Source: Methanocorpusculaceae archaeon UBA425 | Lineage (GTDB): Archaea; Halobacteriota; Methanomicrobia; Methanomicrobiales; Methanocorpusculaceae | Assembly: GCA_002506085.1 (NCBI GenBank) | Contig: DAWV01000002.1 | Location: forward strand, 88,012-144,910 | Length of the DNA stretch: 56,899 nt | Direction: 5' to 3' | Shown here: in pieces, positions 33,228-41,642 of the stretch | How the letters are laid out: the number at the start of each line of letters is the position of its first letter | Numbering within the stretch: position 1 is the stretch's first letter | Program-made: the position numbers and the translations under genes | The notes under the pieces: generated by a model | Databases searched by the model: none | Told to the model about the DNA's origin: nothing | What the model saw: the letters and a program-made list of their open reading frames with translations, nothing else

Positions 33228-34079
33228 CTATACTCTCCTGCAAAGCCCCTGTAAAAATTCTGTCGCAGCGAGGAACTTTTCCTTTTCCCAAGGGTCGAAT
33301 CTGAGACTTTCATCTATCTTTGCACCGTTTCCGGTGACGACCGCGGGAAGACCGAGCGAGCAGCCGTCTATTTCGTAGGCACCGTTTGCCGGGAGAGAGC
33401 AGATGATTTTTCTGCCTTTCTCGATTTTATCCATCATGGAGACGATGTGATATGCGGGTCCGAACACCGTGCCGGTTTTTCCTTTGATGATTGGCATGGA
33501 TGAGCCGCGCAGACCAGTGAGGATTTCCTCCCGAACCGGGAGGGGGACATCGATTCCGAGTTTTGAGAAGAGCGGGACCTGATGTTCGCCGTGTTCACCG
33601 AGGACGATGCCTTTTTTATCGATTCCCATGTTGTGCAAAGCAAGGGTGAACCGGCTGCTGTCGAGAAGTCCGCCGAAGCCTACGACCTGTCCTTCGTCGA
33701 GTTCAGTGTGTTTGGCAAAGTACCAGGTGAAGATGTCCATGGGGTTCGTGACAACAATCAGTTTGCCGCTGAATCCTTTGAGCTGTTCTGCGGCTTCTCT
33801 GGCAATGGGGAGGTTTTTATCGAAGAGGTCGGCGCGTGTTTTTACGTTCGGGGAGCGCGAGTATCCGGCTGAGAATATGCAGTAGTCTGCGTCTTTAATG
33901 TCGGCAGGATTTGTGGATACAGGAATATCCATCCCGTGGATTATGTCGAGTTTCTGTGCATGCGCAAGGGGTTCATTTATATCGAATAAGACGAGTTCGT
34001 CGGCAAATCCCTTTAAGGCAGAGACATATGCGACTTCTCCGCCGATTCTCCCAGTACCAAGGCATGCAACTGTAGTCAT
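33228..34079 (-). CDS. mdh: malate dehydrogenase (LDH-like family)
   Basis: This 283-residue NAD(P)-dependent enzyme interconverts malate and oxaloacetate in the incomplete reductive TCA route. The N-terminal nucleotide motif is LGTGRIGG, the substrate-loop arginine is in YSRSPNVKTRADL, VVTNPMDI is the second arginine region's neighbour, and the catalytic histidine is in GEHGEHQVPLFS. The arginine pattern favours malate over lactate. It is slightly short for the family (usually about 300). It is immediately followed by polB in the same leftward transcript. Confidence 0.88.
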   Translation of the reverse strand: MTTVACLGTGRIGGEVAYVSALKGFADELVLFDINEPLAHAQKLDIIHGMDIPVSTNPADIKDADYCIFSAGYSRSPNVKTRADLFDKNLPIAREAAEQLKGFSGKLIVVTNPMDIFTWYFAKHTELDEGQVVGFGGLLDSSRFTLALHNMGIDKKGIVLGEHGEHQVPLFSKLGIDVPLPVREEILTGLRGSSMPIIKGKTGTVFGPAYHIVSMMDKIEKGRKIICSLPANGAYEIDGCSLGLPAVVTGNGAKIDESLRFDPWEKEKFLAATEFLQGLCRRV

Positions 34080-34351
34080 TGGATAATGTATTGGTTATTT
34101 AGGGTTTTAATGGTGGTGGGGTGATGTATGGGCCGGTCCCTTAATAGAAAAAGTACGGACGTAAACGGCAACTAAATCTTTTCGTGTTACGACACATCCT
34201 ATTTCCAAAGTATGCCGCATACACCTGGAAAGCAGATAACGACCTTCCTGCAAAGGTGATGAAGTTACGTTCCCTCAGGACGGTTATGACTCATAACCAT
34301 TATCTATTTGTCAAACCCATAACTGAATCATATTCCTTAGGGGGATTTATT

Positions 34352-35296
34352 TTGGTAAGTGTAAATGAACTTGGACTTGATCTCTTCGAAGAACTCGTAG
34401 AGAACGCAGATCTGTTTAATGTTGCATACCACGAGCTCGACAACGGTTCCCGTGTTGTTGACTGTGGTGTGAGTGTTCCCGGCGGATATGGAGCCGGTGA
34501 CTACTTTACCCGGATTTGTATGGGCGGCCTTGGAGACATCGCCTTCCGTCAGGGTATGGTCGGAAACTTCCCGATGACTTTCATCGATGTGAACACCGAT
34601 TTCCCGGCAATCTCCTGCCTCGGCTCACAGAAAGCCGGCTGGACAATAAAACACGAAAAATTCTTTGCAATGGGATCCGGACCCGCACGTGCCCTGTCCC
34701 TTCAGCCGAAGCACACCTTCGAAGTCATCGACTACGAAGATGAGTCCGACTGCGCAGTTATCTGCCTTGAAGCAGACAGCCTCCCGAGCGGAGCAGTCAT
34801 GGAAATGATTGCAGAGAAGTGTAAGGTTGATGTCGCAAATGTCTGCGCTCTGGTTGCCCCGACTTCCTCTCTTGTCGGCTCTATCCAGGTTGCAGGACGC
34901 TGTGTCGAGACCACGATTTTCAAGCTGAACGAGCTTGGATTCGATACGAGAAAGATTCTCGCAGCAGCAGGTTCCGCACCGATTGCACCGGTTCGCGGTC
35001 CGAAACTCGCGATGGGTGTCACAAACGATGCAACCATCTATCATGGACAGATTTATCTGACGATGAACGCACCTGAAATCGTAGACTACCTCGAGAAGAT
35101 TCCAAGCTGCTCATCCAATGGATACGGCAAGCCGTTCAACGAAATCTTCAAAGAAGCCGGCTACGATTTCTACAAGATCGATAAAAGCCTGTTCTCTCCG
35201 GCTGAAGTCACCATCAACGAAATTTCCACCGGTAAAGTCTACCATGTTGGAAAAATCGATACCGATGTGACCCTGAAGTCATTCGGTCTTGCATAA
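34352..35296 (+). CDS. mch: methenyltetrahydromethanopterin cyclohydrolase
   Basis: Mch interconverts methenyl- and formyl-tetrahydromethanopterin in the methanogenesis pathway. I place the start at TTG 34352, because AGGGGGA stands 6-7 bases upstream and the protein then begins LVSVNELGLDLFEEL like other Mch, giving 314 residues. In-frame codons back to 34184 form an improbable 56-residue extension. Conserved parts include VSVPGGYGAGDYFTRICMGGLG, ARALSLQPKH and GVTNDATIYHG. The gene has its own leader and promoter, opposite mdh. Confidence 0.96.
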   Translation: MVSVNELGLDLFEELVENADLFNVAYHELDNGSRVVDCGVSVPGGYGAGDYFTRICMGGLGDIAFRQGMVGNFPMTFIDVNTDFPAISCLGSQKAGWTIKHEKFFAMGSGPARALSLQPKHTFEVIDYEDESDCAVICLEADSLPSGAVMEMIAEKCKVDVANVCALVAPTSSLVGSIQVAGRCVETTIFKLNELGFDTRKILAAAGSAPIAPVRGPKLAMGVTNDATIYHGQIYLTMNAPEIVDYLEKIPSCSSNGYGKPFNEIFKEAGYDFYKIDKSLFSPAEVTINEISTGKVYHVGKIDTDVTLKSFGLA

Positions 35297-35367
35297 GATC
35301 GGGGATTTATCCCCAATCTCTTTTCGCAGGGTTAATATCTACGGAAAGAGAATTTAATAGAGCAGTT

Positions 35368-35441
35368 GGACTCGTGGTCTAGGTGGTTATGACGTCGCCC
35401 TTACATGGCGGAGGTCAGGGGTTCGAATCCCTTCGGGTCCA
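35368..35441 (+). tRNA. tRNA-Val (anticodon UAC)
   Basis: Acceptor GGACTCG pairs (with one wobble) with CGGGTCC. The anticodon stem TCGCC/GGCGG encloses loop CTTACAT, giving anticodon TAC. The T arm is CAGGGGTTCGAATCCCTT. The 74-base gene lies between mch and the riboflavin operon, and CCA is not encoded. Confidence 0.95.
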
Positions 35442-35637
35442 CTCGATTTTAAGATTGTTTTTGAACTTGGTTTACCTACGTTTTCAGCTGCACGTAAGGG
35501 CTTGCTCATCCACTTTTGATTTCTTCCGGAAATATATCCTACGTATATCGTGATACGCATACCCGGTACAATCAATCATCAAAAATCCGGATGACTGGCG
35601 GAATGCGGACTTATAACTCCTGTATGCAGGTATATTA

Positions 35638-35698
35638 TTGTAACTCAATTTTGGGTAAATACTCACAATCAATAATACTTAATACAATTGAGTAACAA
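35638..35698 (+). promoter_or_regulatory. candidate operator of the rib operon
   Basis: A near-perfect 13-base inverted repeat flanks the region ahead of ribE: TTGTAACTCAATT (35638-35650) and AATTGAGTAACAA (35686-35698), one mismatch, 35-base spacer. TATA-like ATAATACTTAA lies between the arms. In several archaea riboflavin genes are controlled by RbkR, a kinase-regulator fusion binding inverted repeats, so this is a candidate RbkR site. The consensus for this lineage is not known to me. Confidence 0.5.
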
Positions 35699-35718
35699 TA
35701 AGTTATCAGAGATGTTCT

Positions 35719-36360
35719 ATGTTTACCGGAATAGTTGAGGAGGTCGGAAAAATCACCCGTGTTGAAAAAGGGCAGAATTCTGCGGTTTTTTCGATTGAAG
35801 GAGACAAAATCTTCTCTGACCTCAAACTTGGAGACAGTGTGGCTGTAAATGGTGTCTGCCTGACCGTCAGCCGTCTTTCGGGTCGGAGTTTCACGACTGA
35901 TACAACGAGCGAGACACTTGACCGGACCTCCCTCGGAATGTTGAAAACCGGAAGCTTCGTGAATCTGGAACGGGCGATGCCGGTAAACGGACGCTTCGGA
36001 GGACACATCGTGACCGGTCATGTTGATGGAACCGGAACGATCTCCGGCATCCGCCGCGATGATAGGACCGTCTGGGTAACGTTTGCTGCCGGGCCATCGA
36101 TTCTGAAATACATCATCGAAAAAGGCTCCATCTCCGTTGATGGAATCAGTCTGACGGTCGCTTCCGTGAATGCAGATTCATTCAGTGTCGCCATAATTCC
36201 CCACACCGAAAAATCAACAACCCTTCTGACAAAAAACAGAGGAGACCTGGTGAATCTGGAATGTGACATGCTCGGGAAGTATGTCGAACGGTTCGTGAAC
36301 CGGAATGAACCGAAAAAATGTGTGATAACCGAAAAATTTCTGACTGAGTCAGGTTTTTGA
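35719..36360 (+). CDS. ribE: riboflavin synthase, bacterial-type alpha subunit
   Basis: This 213-residue protein has two lumazine-binding barrel repeats, one from MFTGIVEEVGKI and the other from GHIVTGHVDGTG. It dismutates two lumazine molecules to riboflavin. The first repeat has VNGVCLTVSRL, the second VDGISLTVASV, both normal. Many methanogens instead have the unrelated archaeal riboflavin synthase RibC, so this is a bacterial-type replacement. It heads ribE-ribB-ribH (gaps of 12 and 10 bases). Confidence 0.94.
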   Translation: MFTGIVEEVGKITRVEKGQNSAVFSIEGDKIFSDLKLGDSVAVNGVCLTVSRLSGRSFTTDTTSETLDRTSLGMLKTGSFVNLERAMPVNGRFGGHIVTGHVDGTGTISGIRRDDRTVWVTFAAGPSILKYIIEKGSISVDGISLTVASVNADSFSVAIIPHTEKSTTLLTKNRGDLVNLECDMLGKYVERFVNRNEPKKCVITEKFLTESGF

Positions 36361-36372
36361 GGGAGGAAAAAC

Positions 36373-37035
36373 ATGTTCGCATTTAACTCAATCGAAGAAG
36401 CCCTTGAATCGCTCCGTAATGGAGAGATTATCATCGTCACCGATGACGAAAACAGAGAGAATGAAGGAGATTTCATCTGTGCGGCAGAGTTTGCCACAAC
36501 AGAAAATGTCAATTTCATGGCAAAGTATGGCAGAGGTCTCATCTGTATGCCGATGAGTCGTCAGCTGGTTGAAAAACTCAGCCTCCCTCCGATGGTTGAA
36601 AAAAATACCGACAACCATGAAACTGCATTCACGGTCTCGATCGATCACGTGGATACGACGACCGGAATCTCTGCGGTCGAACGCTCGATTACCGCCCGGA
36701 AATGTGTTTCCGACGAGGCAAAGCCGGAGGATTTCAGAAGACCCGGACATATGTTCCCTCTTCTTGCAAAAGACAATGGTGTCTTTGAACGTGATGGTCA
36801 TACAGAGGCGACCGTCGATCTGATGCGGCTTGCCGGTCTGAAGGAGGCAGGTCTCTGCTGTGAGATTATGCGTGACGACGGCGAGATGATGCGGACGCCT
36901 GATTTAATGAAGGTGGCGGCAAAGTATCATATGACGTTTGTCACCATCCGGGATCTGCAGGCTTACCAGAAAAAATATGATTCGCCTGCTCTCGCGGTCG
37001 AACAAAAGAAGATGAGTTCTATTCAGGACTATTAA
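36373..37035 (+). CDS. ribB: 3,4-dihydroxy-2-butanone-4-phosphate synthase
   Basis: This 220-residue enzyme makes the four-carbon unit of riboflavin from ribulose 5-phosphate. The metal-binding acidic loop is DDENRENEGDFICAAE near residue 26, followed by RGLICMPM and the RPGHMFPLLA motif with the catalytic histidine. No GTP cyclohydrolase II (RibA) domain follows, as expected where an archaeal cyclohydrolase III supplies the other precursor. It is the middle gene of the rib operon. Confidence 0.95.
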   Translation: MFAFNSIEEALESLRNGEIIIVTDDENRENEGDFICAAEFATTENVNFMAKYGRGLICMPMSRQLVEKLSLPPMVEKNTDNHETAFTVSIDHVDTTTGISAVERSITARKCVSDEAKPEDFRRPGHMFPLLAKDNGVFERDGHTEATVDLMRLAGLKEAGLCCEIMRDDGEMMRTPDLMKVAAKYHMTFVTIRDLQAYQKKYDSPALAVEQKKMSSIQDY

Positions 37036-37045
37036 GGAGATTAAT

Positions 37046-37513
37046 ATGAAAGTATATGAAGGAAAGCTGGTTTCAAAAGACTTAAAGGTCGGTATCGTCG
37101 CATCAAGATTCAATGAGTTTATCACAGCCAAACTACTTGGCGGGGCTCTTGACGCTCTGAAGAGACATGACGTCCTTGAGGACGATATCGAGATCGCCTG
37201 GGTTCCGGGAGCTTTTGAGATTCCGCTGATTGCGGCAAAGATGGCGGAGTCGGGGAAATACGATGCAGTTATCTGTCTCGGGGCAGTCATCAGGGGTGCA
37301 ACGGATCATTATGAGTATGTCTGCAGCGAGGTCACGAAAGGAATCGCGTCGGTGGCTCTTAAATCCGGCATCCCCGTGATGTTTGGTGTCCTGACCACAG
37401 ATAATCTGGAGCAGGCAATTGAGCGTGCCGGGACAAAGGTCGGGAACAAAGGTTTCGACGCGGCTGTGAGTGCGATTGAGATGGTGAATGTTATTAGGGA
37501 ACTGAATAAATAG
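37046..37513 (+). CDS. ribH: 6,7-dimethyl-8-ribityllumazine synthase
   Basis: This 155-residue lumazine synthase condenses the butanone phosphate with the pyrimidine precursor. It carries ASRFNEFITAKLLGGALDAL, WVPGAFEIPL near residue 50, CLGAVIRGATDHYEYV near residue 80 with the catalytic histidine, and PVMFGVLTTDN. It is the last gene of ribE-ribB-ribH. Its sequence also looks bacterial-like, consistent with transfer of the operon as a unit. Confidence 0.95.
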   Translation: MKVYEGKLVSKDLKVGIVASRFNEFITAKLLGGALDALKRHDVLEDDIEIAWVPGAFEIPLIAAKMAESGKYDAVICLGAVIRGATDHYEYVCSEVTKGIASVALKSGIPVMFGVLTTDNLEQAIERAGTKVGNKGFDAAVSAIEMVNVIRELNK

Positions 37514-37534
37514 GCAGGTCCCATCTTATTACCA

Positions 37535-38074
37535 CTACCTCACCTCAAAATATTTTGCCTGGGCAAAACAATGTTCTGCCCGATCATCTTCACCGAGTGC
37601 GAGCAGGATGGTTCCTTTTCTTTCCCAGAACCTGGCATCAGTCGGCGTAATTTCGATGCCGTTTTCAAATGCCGGAAGTGCTTTTTTATATTCTTCTACT
37701 GCGGCATAGGCAAGACCGAGGTTCATCCAGTAATCAGCCTCATGAGGATTCAGGCGGGATGCCCGTTCGAATGCTACAATCGAGGCTTCAATGTCACCCT
37801 GCCGGAAAAGCACCACGCCTTTTCCAGACCAGATTGCGGCACACTTTGGATCAAGTTCAAGGGCATGTCTGATGCAGCGGAGAGCTTCATCTGCCGTTTC
37901 TTCATTTTCGTTCATAGCGAGCCCCAACTCTGACCAGTACACCGCATTGTGCGGCTCAAGCGTTACTGCCCGTTCAAAACATAACTGTGCCTGGCGGGAA
38001 TTTCCTGCGTCACGTTCGCGTTCACCGGCAGAAAACCAGTAACCTGCATCCTCGGTCTGAGTTGAATTGCCCAT
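37535..38074 (-). CDS. tetratricopeptide repeat protein
   Basis: This 179-residue protein is built from about five TPR motifs of 34 residues. Each shows the pattern of a small residue, then an aromatic in helix A, then A-x-F/Y near helix B and a closing proline (for example YWSELGLAMNENEETADEAL, then IWSGKGVVLFRQGDIEASI). It should mediate protein contacts; the partner is unknown. It follows the methyltransferase gene on the same strand but a T-run terminator separates them. Confidence 0.85.
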   Translation of the reverse strand: MGNSTQTEDAGYWFSAGERERDAGNSRQAQLCFERAVTLEPHNAVYWSELGLAMNENEETADEALRCIRHALELDPKCAAIWSGKGVVLFRQGDIEASIVAFERASRLNPHEADYWMNLGLAYAAVEEYKKALPAFENGIEITPTDARFWERKGTILLALGEDDRAEHCFAQAKYFEVR

Positions 38075-38114
38075 ACTATATTCAAAATAGGTCTTTGAGA
38101 TATTAAGATAATCG

Positions 38115-38133
38115 AAAAAAAGGGATTAATCCC
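38115..38133 (-). terminator. terminator of the methyltransferase gene
   Basis: Reading leftward, the palindrome GGGATTAATCCC (38122-38133) is followed by seven T (38121-38115). It overlaps the stop codon region of the methyltransferase. The palindrome plus T-run looks like an intrinsic terminator. Confidence 0.55.
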
Positions 38134-38974
38134 GGCTCTCCTTCTCCCACCAGATATGTGCCGTTCTGGATTTACCCGGTGCAAGATATCCCTTATCAGT
38201 CCTGACAAACCTCTCGGTCAGATACCTGTTCACAATCTCCTTCTGCTCATCGGATTCTGCATGAAGCCGGGTATAATAATCCTCTTTCAGTTCATCCTGA
38301 TTGCGATATACCTGACTGGTTTTCTTCGTTTCCACCGTCAGATTCGCATGAATACCCAGCTGGAACAAAATATTCCAGAGTGTATCCGCTGTCGGCTCAT
38401 AATAATATGGCTCGCCATGGAGAACAGGCCAGAGGTCGCTGTTTCCGCGTGAAAATGAAGGAGGAACCAGGAACCAGAAGATATGCACAGCACGTTTTGC
38501 CGCGGCATCCATCTTCAGCAGACAATCCTGAATATTTCCCATCATCAGAGAAAGCGAGGCAATCACATAATCCTGTGTTCCCGCCTCTTCGGGCGTCACC
38601 TCTTCCCAGCCTTTTTGTATTTCACGAATCAGGGGGGCTCCCGTCAGAGCCCGGTATTTCTCCATTGCAGTCAGCATATGACCGGATGGTTCAACAACCG
38701 TGACCGGACAGCCGGACAGGGCAAGCGGCACGGCAAGTGTGCCCGGTCCCGCCCCGATATCCAGAACCGATGACCCCGCGGGAATATTCATCACAGACAA
38801 CTGATACTCGATTCTCCCGCGGTCACCGTCGTGAAGCCGGCGCACGTATCTATCAACATTCGCCGGATTATCCCAGAAATTCTTCTCATTGTTACAGACC
38901 TTTTGTTTCTGTTCAGAGACCCGCAGAATCTGCTCATCCCAGAAGCGGGCATAATCCGGCTTTTCAGCAGACAT
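38126..38974 (-). CDS. class I SAM-dependent methyltransferase
   Basis: This 282-residue protein has the Rossmann SAM-binding core: motif I VLDIGAGPGTLAVPLAL near residue 70, an acidic end of strand 2 in VTVVEPSGHM, and YVIASLSLMM near motif IV. The N-terminal helix (YARFWDEQILRVSEQKQKV) and the tail with WWEKE are lineage specific. Its start lies 11 bases inside the 3' end of moeA, so the two are co-translated. The substrate is unknown; coupling to MoeA hints at a link with molybdenum or tungsten cofactor. Confidence 0.83.
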   Translation of the reverse strand: MSAEKPDYARFWDEQILRVSEQKQKVCNNEKNFWDNPANVDRYVRRLHDGDRGRIEYQLSVMNIPAGSSVLDIGAGPGTLAVPLALSGCPVTVVEPSGHMLTAMEKYRALTGAPLIREIQKGWEEVTPEEAGTQDYVIASLSLMMGNIQDCLLKMDAAAKRAVHIFWFLVPPSFSRGNSDLWPVLHGEPYYYEPTADTLWNILFQLGIHANLTVETKKTSQVYRNQDELKEDYYTRLHAESDEQKEIVNRYLTERFVRTDKGYLAPGKSRTAHIWWEKESRD

Positions 38975-40493
38975 GATACCCCAGAGTTGACGCTCCCTTT
39001 ACAAATTCATCAGATTTTGCGAGAGCAAAAAGCGTCTCGACCAGTTCATTTACCGGTGCATCCGCCCTTTTCACGAGGAAAATCGTGTCACCAGCCGGGG
39101 ACACCGCAAGCGGAATCGGGACGAAGTCCCCGTCCGGCAGTGTGTCCGCCCCGGCAAAACAGCTGAGATGGGCGCTGTTATTCTGCAGATGAGCTAAAGC
39201 TGATGACTGTTTATGATTTCCATAACGCAGGGTTATCCCGTGTTTTTTTGCAATGTTCGTAAGAGGTTCAAAAATCCGCTCATATGCTCCGGCAATCAGT
39301 ATCGTCGAATCAAGTTCCTCTCTGCCGCACCGGATTATCGCCGGAACTTTCGCTCCCTCGCAGAATCTGTCAACTCCATAGGGGCTTGAAATCAGAGCGT
39401 TTGCCTGCACGGTTGTTTTCTGCACGCTGGACCAGGACGGCTGGGAAATTGCAGCATATTCTTCACCGATTTTTCCGACAGAAAAGCGGTCATACATCTC
39501 CATTGATGCGACCGACTCGAATGAATCCCCGAGTCTGACAATGAGTTTCTCATCGGAAACAAGCGTTTGTATTCCCCACTTTTTCAGAAGCGGGACAATC
39601 ATTGCCCGGAGAAACGTCTGGGCGGCAGCGGGATACCCCGGCATGCCAAAGACCGGCTTCCCGTCAATCAGACCAAACAGGGCAGGTCGTCCGGGATTGA
39701 GGGCGACTCCGTGGAACACGAGCGTGCCAAGGTCTTTGATGACCTTTTCCGTGTAATCCTCAGTGCCTACCGAGGTTCCGGCAGAGATGATGACGATATC
39801 TGATTCTTTGACGGCGGATTTCACTGCGTCTTCGATTTTCTTATAATCATCCGGAACGATTTCCGTTCTGGCAGCATCCGTTCCGCAGAACTTCAGATAT
39901 GCCTCTGCCATTGGCGTGTTGCTGTCGATAATCTGACCGCCAATCGGTTTTGTCCCGAGAGGGACAAGTTCAGAACCGGATGGGATGATTCGGATTTTTA
40001 CCGATTTCACGGCAACTTCCGTAATGCCGTATGAACCGAGAGCCGCAATATCCATGGGTCGGATACAGGCACATTCCGGCAGAATCATCTCGCCGGCACA
40101 GGCATCCTCACCCGGAAGACGGACATTTTTATTCGCGGCGATCGGGAAGGTAACTTTCAGTCTTCCTGATTCATCAATGGTCGAAGACTCGACCCGGATG
40201 ACCGCGTCAAATTCAGCGGGCACGGGATTTCCCGTATTGCATCGTTTCCATCTTGTCAGATAGACTGGATTATCAAATGATGCATCAATCGTGTCGCGAC
40301 TCAGAACCGCAAAACCATCAACTGCTCCGAGAGCGATTTCCGGAACGGATAACTGTGCATAAACAGGTTCTGCCAGTGTTTTTCCGACAGCATCAATGAG
40401 CGGGATACGTAAGGACCGTTCAGGAGCCGGACAATGGAGGATTTCTTTCATTGCATCAGGGTATGATATCAATGACTGAGGTTTTGCGGGCAT
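38964..40493 (-). CDS. moeA: MoeA-type molybdopterin molybdenumtransferase with shortened C-terminal domain
   Basis: MoeA inserts molybdate or tungstate into adenylylated molybdopterin. The protein carries the N-terminal domains (VDGFAVLSRDT, GEDACAGEMI), the MPT-binding core with SAGTSVGTEDYTEKV near residue 240, and GMPGYPAAA. After the domain IV barrel, many archaeal MoeA have a full periplasmic-binding-like domain of about 200 residues. Here only about 115 residues follow (STILIAGAYERIFEPL to the end), as if one lobe were missing. It is 509 residues long. A dyad (40523-40548) lies 30 bases upstream. Confidence 0.9.
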   Translation of the reverse strand: MPAKPQSLISYPDAMKEILHCPAPERSLRIPLIDAVGKTLAEPVYAQLSVPEIALGAVDGFAVLSRDTIDASFDNPVYLTRWKRCNTGNPVPAEFDAVIRVESSTIDESGRLKVTFPIAANKNVRLPGEDACAGEMILPECACIRPMDIAALGSYGITEVAVKSVKIRIIPSGSELVPLGTKPIGGQIIDSNTPMAEAYLKFCGTDAARTEIVPDDYKKIEDAVKSAVKESDIVIISAGTSVGTEDYTEKVIKDLGTLVFHGVALNPGRPALFGLIDGKPVFGMPGYPAAAQTFLRAMIVPLLKKWGIQTLVSDEKLIVRLGDSFESVASMEMYDRFSVGKIGEEYAAISQPSWSSVQKTTVQANALISSPYGVDRFCEGAKVPAIIRCGREELDSTILIAGAYERIFEPLTNIAKKHGITLRYGNHKQSSALAHLQNNSAHLSCFAGADTLPDGDFVPIPLAVSPAGDTIFLVKRADAPVNELVETLFALAKSDEFVKGASTLGYHVC

Positions 40494-40522
40494 GTATTCT
40501 TATGTATTACTCCCATTGGTAT

Positions 40523-40548
40523 TTAACACGCAAGATTGATTGTGTTAA
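40523..40548 (-). promoter_or_regulatory. dyad upstream of moeA
   Basis: TTAACAC (40523-40529) and GTGTTAA (40542-40548) form a perfect inverted repeat with a 12-base spacer, 30 bases before the moeA start. A related right arm with similar flank occurs at 42887-42900, upstream of the binding-protein gene. This could be a shared metal or oxyanion operator. Confidence 0.45.
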
Positions 40549-40612
40549 CGTTGTTTATTAAATGAGATTAACTTATGGGGAGAAAAATACCTGATAAAAG
40601 AAAAAAGAAAAT

Positions 40613-41548
40613 TTAGTCCCTGCGGACTAAAGCGGCTATACCAATTACAGCGAGAAGACCGATCACGGCAAAACCCATCGGAGACGAGGGAGTTTTGGTC
40701 AGCGGCACATTCACAGTGTTGGTCTCGCCTTTTGCGGGCATCGTTACGGAGGCATTGGCAGTCTGATATCCGGTTGCGGAGACAGAGACCTTATCAACCG
40801 GGGTTGCGGTCGTGTAAACAGCAATGTCTGCTTTACCGTTTGCAATCGTGCCGTTGTAGGCTACATTTCCGGAGATGGAAATCAACTGAACGGTTGCTCC
40901 TTCAACATTGCTCGTGACTGAGATTACTCCGCGGTCGCCGCCAATAAGCGGGGAGGAGGAGACAAGAGTCATGGACACAGATTCAGTCTGGCCTTTTGCG
41001 GGGGAGGTTACAGACATAGTCTGGGTCTCCCATCCGTTTGCGGAAACGATAATCGAGCTGATCGGGGTTCCGGTTGTGTAGATTGCGAACTCAACGAAAC
41101 CATTTGCATCGGTGTATCCGGAGGTGGCAACAGATCCTGAGATTGACATAACATCAACTTTTGCGCCGATGATGTTGGTATGAACATCAAGGAAACCACG
41201 GTCGCCGCCGACTGGCTCTGCTTCCAGAGTCACGGTTACGGAAGTTGTCTTGCCTGAGGCAGGCATCGTTACCGCAGTACTTGCAGTGTAATATCCATCA
41301 GCGGACACAATGACTGTGGTTGCGGGGGTGGCGGTCGTGTAGACATAGAATTCGGCCATACCATTAGTCACGGTCTTAGTCTCGATAAGATCGCCGTTGA
41401 TTGAAATCAGAGATGCAGATGCACCGTTAACAGCACAGTTAACCTGGATGACCCCTTTGTCGCCGCCGATAGCCCCCTCTGCAGATACTGCACAGGTGAA
41501 AAGGGCGAGAACAATGAGGACAATAAACAGATAGGATGTTTTTTTCAT
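40613..41548 (-). CDS. surface protein with three PEGA-like repeats and C-terminal anchor
   Basis: This 311-residue exported protein has a signal peptide (residues 1-23, ending VSAEG). Three tandem repeats of about 85 residues follow, each opening with GGDxG (near residues 27, 113 and 203) and reading as a beta-sandwich with a conserved VYTTATP or IYTTGTP strand. The C-terminus, SPMGFAVIGLLAVIGIAALVRRD, is a hydrophobic helix with basic end, suited to a membrane anchor or archaeosortase-like signal. PEGA/carboxypeptidase-regulatory-like folds bind surface sugars or proteins. It lies downstream of a binding-protein gene. Confidence 0.8.
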   Translation of the reverse strand: MKKTSYLFIVLIVLALFTCAVSAEGAIGGDKGVIQVNCAVNGASASLISINGDLIETKTVTNGMAEFYVYTTATPATTVIVSADGYYTASTAVTMPASGKTTSVTVTLEAEPVGGDRGFLDVHTNIIGAKVDVMSISGSVATSGYTDANGFVEFAIYTTGTPISSIIVSANGWETQTMSVTSPAKGQTESVSMTLVSSSPLIGGDRGVISVTSNVEGATVQLISISGNVAYNGTIANGKADIAVYTTATPVDKVSVSATGYQTANASVTMPAKGETNTVNVPLTKTPSSPMGFAVIGLLAVIGIAALVRRD

Positions 41549-41642
41549 AGAATCACTCTCGTGTTAATCAGAATTAGTTCTGATACTATAGAATACCTTC
41601 CCATTGTATGTATTCTTTTTGAATGATAAAAGGAAATGATGA

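Noticed and set aside
34184..34351. N-terminal extension of mch
   Set aside because: The 56-residue extension has no homology to Mch, and a strong AGGGGGA precedes TTG 34352, which gives the family start.
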